Of a stretch of DNA of 64,000 nt, positions 61,876 to 64,000 are shown piece after piece. Position 1 is the stretch's first letter. Every line of letters starts with the position of its first letter. Source of the DNA: Bradyrhizobium sp. CCBAU 53421 (GTDB taxonomy: Bacteria > Pseudomonadota > Alphaproteobacteria > Rhizobiales > Xanthobacteraceae); the NCBI RefSeq assembly GCF_015291625.1, contig NZ_CP030047.1, positions 9,108,501-9,172,500 of the forward strand, given 5' to 3'. The notes below the pieces were generated by a model. That model was not told where the DNA came from and made no database searches. It was given only the letters and a program-made list of their open reading frames with translations. A program made the translations under genes and the position numbers.

Positions 61876-62700
61876 TTATTCACCACCCGCGAGCAGCGAC
61901 CCGTTGCGCTTGGCGCTCTGCAAAAGGGCAAGGAAGACCGCAAAAGAGGCAACGAGCAGGACGGCGTTGATGGCGAGCGCCCACGCCATCAGGTCTGCAC
62001 GGAAGACGTGATCGATCAGCAGCGATCGCATGCCTTCGAACACATAGGTCGGCGGCAACGTCCAGGCGACATATTGCAGCCAGGCGGGCAGCACCTCGAC
62101 CGGATAGTAGATGCAGGCGAGCGGCATCACCGCGAACATCAGCGTCCAGACGATGCTCTCCGCCCCGAGCCCGTTGCGCAGCACGAGGCCCGAGGCGAAC
62201 ACGCCGACCGACCAGCTGGTGAAGATCAGATTGCAGAAGAACGCGATCAGCGGCAGCCCGATGGCATAGAAGTTGAAGCCGAAAAAGAACAGCGCCAGCA
62301 GCGTCATCGGGATCACGCCGATGGCAAGCCGGATCAGGCTCATGATCATCAGCGAGAGCAGGAACTCGATCGGCTTCAGCGGGCTCATCATCAGGTTGCC
62401 GAGATTGCGCGCCCACATCTCCTCCAGGAACGAGATCGAGAAGCCGAGCTGGCCGCGGAACAGGATGTCCCACAGGATCACCGCGCCGATCAGCGTGCCG
62501 CCCGCCTTGGCGAAGAAGCCGGACGCCTGCGAGATGTAGTTCTGCAGGAAGCCCCAGGTGATGATCTGCAAGGCCGGCCAGTAGATCAGCTCCAGCAGCC
62601 GCGGCCATGACGACATCAGGAGATACCAATAGCGCAGCACCATCGCATTGATGCGTTGCAGGGAAATGGCGCGCGGCTGATGGCTGACGATCTCGCTCAT
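61876..62700 (-). CDS. ABC-2-type permease
   Basis: 274 aa with six membrane segments; family landmarks are LMSSWPRLLELIYWPALQII near the start, MWARNLGNLMMSPLKPIEFL near 90-110 and PVEVLPAWLQYVAWTLPPTY near 200. ABC-2 permeases export drugs, lipids or polysaccharides. It overlaps the ATPase gene stop by 4 nt (62697-62700), so a two-gene transporter. The substrate is unknown. Confidence 0.85.
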   Translation of the reverse strand: MSEIVSHQPRAISLQRINAMVLRYWYLLMSSWPRLLELIYWPALQIITWGFLQNYISQASGFFAKAGGTLIGAVILWDILFRGQLGFSISFLEEMWARNLGNLMMSPLKPIEFLLSLMIMSLIRLAIGVIPMTLLALFFFGFNFYAIGLPLIAFFCNLIFTSWSVGVFASGLVLRNGLGAESIVWTLMFAVMPLACIYYPVEVLPAWLQYVAWTLPPTYVFEGMRSLLIDHVFRADLMAWALAINAVLLVASFAVFLALLQSAKRNGSLLAGGE

Positions 62701-63533
62701 GATGTGCCCTCTGGCGCGCCCTCCCGGAGGCGGCCGCGCGCCACGTCGAGAAACACCTCTTCCAGCGTGTCGCGGTTGTAGCGCGCCATGATCCCTTCGG
62801 GGCTGTCGTCGTCCTCGATCTTGCCGCGCTTCATGATGATGACACGATCACAGAGGCGTTCCACCTCCAGCATGTTGTGCGAGGCCAGCAGGATCGTCGC
62901 GTTATGGGTCTTGCGGTAGGTCTCGAGATGCTGCCGCACCCAGTCGGCCGTATCCGGGTCGAGCGACGCGGTCGGCTCGTCGAGCAGCAGCAGGTCCGGC
63001 TCGTTGATCAACGCCTTCGCCAGCGCGACGCGGGTCTTCTGCCCAGCGGACAGCTTGCCGTTGGAGCGGTCCAAGAATTCCTTGAGATCGAGATCGGTGG
63101 CGAGCTGGTCGATCCGCTCGCGCAGGTGCTTCACGGCATAGAGCCGACCGAAAATGGTCAGGTTCTGCCGCACCGTGAGCCGCATCGGCATGTCGACATA
63201 GGGGCTCTCGAAATTCATCCGGCCGAGCACGTCGTAGCGCTGCTCGGGAATTTTGGCACCGAGCACCGCGACGCTGCCCGAGGTCGGCAGCACCAGACCC
63301 ATGATCATTGCGATGGTCGTGGTCTTGCCGGCGCCGTTGCCGCCGAGCAGGCCGGTGATGCTGCCGCGCGCGATGCGGAAGGAGATGTCGTCGACCGCGC
63401 GGGTGGTCTTGTAGACCTTGACCAGATGCGCAACGTCGATCGCGACCGATCCGCCCTGATCGGCCACCTGGTTGGCCGCAGCCGCTTCATTGGCCGCAGG
63501 CGCTTGCGCCTGTCCTGTCCCGCGCTGTTGCAT
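62697..63533 (-). CDS. ABC exporter ATPase
   Basis: 278 aa from the ATG at 63533; a TTG 12 codons earlier gives a tail with no function. Walker A GNGAGKTT at 65-72, signature LSAGQ at 161-165, Walker B LLLLDEPTAS near 181-190 and His in LLASHNMLE. The N-terminal 30 residues are Ala/Gln-rich. It powers the adjacent ABC-2 permease. Divergent from the regB-type gene across a ~105-bp gap. Confidence 0.88.
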   Translation of the reverse strand: MQQRGTGQAQAPAANEAAAANQVADQGGSVAIDVAHLVKVYKTTRAVDDISFRIARGSITGLLGGNGAGKTTTIAMIMGLVLPTSGSVAVLGAKIPEQRYDVLGRMNFESPYVDMPMRLTVRQNLTIFGRLYAVKHLRERIDQLATDLDLKEFLDRSNGKLSAGQKTRVALAKALINEPDLLLLDEPTASLDPDTADWVRQHLETYRKTHNATILLASHNMLEVERLCDRVIIMKRGKIEDDDSPEGIMARYNRDTLEEVFLDVARGRLREGAPEGTS

Positions 63534-63638
63534 ATGGCCGTCATTGAGCCATTGCGACAATAAGCGCAAGGCTTGCTCCGCGTCCTTGCGCTAAGTCGCG
63601 AATTTGTGCGCCGCCCACGGCACAGCTAAAGTCCAGGC

Positions 63639-64000
63639 ATGACCGACGTCGCTTCCGATTTCCGCCAACCCCGCCGCTATGTCCGCCTGGATACGATCCT
63701 GCGGCTGCGCTGGCTCGCCGCGCTCGGCCAGCTCGTCGCGATCTTCATCGTGGCCCAGGGACTGGAATTCGACGTACCGATCGTGCCCTGCGTCATCATC
63801 GTGACGTTCTCGGCGCTGCTCAATCTGGCGCTGCAGATCGCGTTCAACCCGATGCAGCGGCTGGAGCCGGCCTATGCCGCGGCCCTGCTCGCCTTCAACA
63901 TCGTCGAGCTCGGCGGCCTGCTCTACTTCACCGGGGGCTTGCAGAACCCGTTCTCGTTCCTGTTCCTGGCACCGGTCCTGATCTCGGCCACGGTGCTGCC
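63639..64000 (+). CDS. regB: RegB-type redox sensor histidine kinase, 5' part
   Basis: The first 120 codons only; the gene continues past the edge. Several hydrophobic segments are seen (AALGQLVAIFIVAQ, CVIIVTFSALLNLALQIAF, AAALLAFNIVELGGLLYF). The quinone-binding signature GGLQNPF of RegB/PrrB/ActS kinases is at 99-105 (TGGLQNPFSFLFL). RegB senses the ubiquinone pool and phosphorylates RegA to control respiration and photosynthesis genes. The kinase core and a regA-type gene should lie to the right. Confidence 0.88.
   Translation, partial: MTDVASDFRQPRRYVRLDTILRLRWLAALGQLVAIFIVAQGLEFDVPIVPCVIIVTFSALLNLALQIAFNPMQRLEPAYAAALLAFNIVELGGLLYFTGGLQNPFSFLFLAPVLISATVL

Overview
The window is chromosomal DNA of a high-GC alphaproteobacterium, most likely Bradyrhizobium or a close relative in the Nitrobacteraceae. 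This rests on remembered similarity (IspG, PhaZ, RegB-type kinase, GlnD, FixJ-type regulators, pcaHGF) and on rhizobial-style dispersed hairpin repeats between genes. No database search was possible. I saw no rRNA, tRNA, CRISPR array, insertion sequence or integrase. Most of the window reads as core genome with small accessory cassettes.

Layout. 1-5.8 kb: accessory segment with an overlapping gene pair (TIR-domain protein, then an nSTAND1 P-loop NTPase cut by the left edge), an exported N-acetylmuramoyl-L-alanine amidase and an exported caspase-like (C14) protein. 5.7-9.2 kb: lipoprotein, GFA-type zinc protein and NTF2-like protein around two copies of a ~90 bp direct repeat, then a Na+/H+ antiporter. 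9.2-16 kb: Rieske oxygenase; a run of exported proteins (small protein, TAXI binding protein, VasI-like, DsrE-like); a TauD-type dioxygenase; ispG. 16-23 kb: sulfurtransferase, DMT transporter, Fur/Zur-type repressor, and a marR-emrA-emrB efflux locus. 23-31 kb: Tat-exported binding protein; an operon of polysaccharide deacetylase, VOC protein, exported NTF2-like protein and Gfo/Idh dehydrogenase divergent from a LysR gene; aroE-like gene; ArsR-SRPBCC pair with a near-perfect operator. 31-36 kb: pcaF, pcaH, pcaG (protocatechuate branch of the beta-ketoadipate pathway) and mutS. 36-44 kb: membrane protein, OsmC, a sulfonate/nitrate-type ABC transporter and glnD. 44-48 kb: a two-gene polysaccharide synthase (GT2 glycosyltransferase with PilZ domain plus HlyD-type adaptor). 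48-52 kb: PAS histidine kinase, FixJ-type regulator, single-domain receiver and three very small proteins (two cysteine-rich, one with a single membrane helix). 52-64 kb: ogt, DUF1304 protein, two tandem paralogous amino-acid-type binding proteins, DUF1330 protein, PBP1A, a zinc metallopeptidase, PHB depolymerase, an ABC-2 exporter and the start of a RegB-type redox kinase cut by the right edge.

The likeliest source of new biology is the left edge. The TIR protein keeps the Glu expected of a TIR NADase and its stop overlaps the start of the nSTAND1 gene by 8 nt. This suggests a two-gene conflict or immune-type module in which a STAND switch controls a TIR effector. Second-rank candidates are the VasI/TAXI/DsrE exported-protein operon, the cysteine-rich microprotein cassette behind the FixJ-type locus, and the PilZ-glycosyltransferase/adaptor pair. 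Many intergenic gaps carry 100-150 bp inverted-repeat elements of at least five sequence families, often at gene 3' ends.
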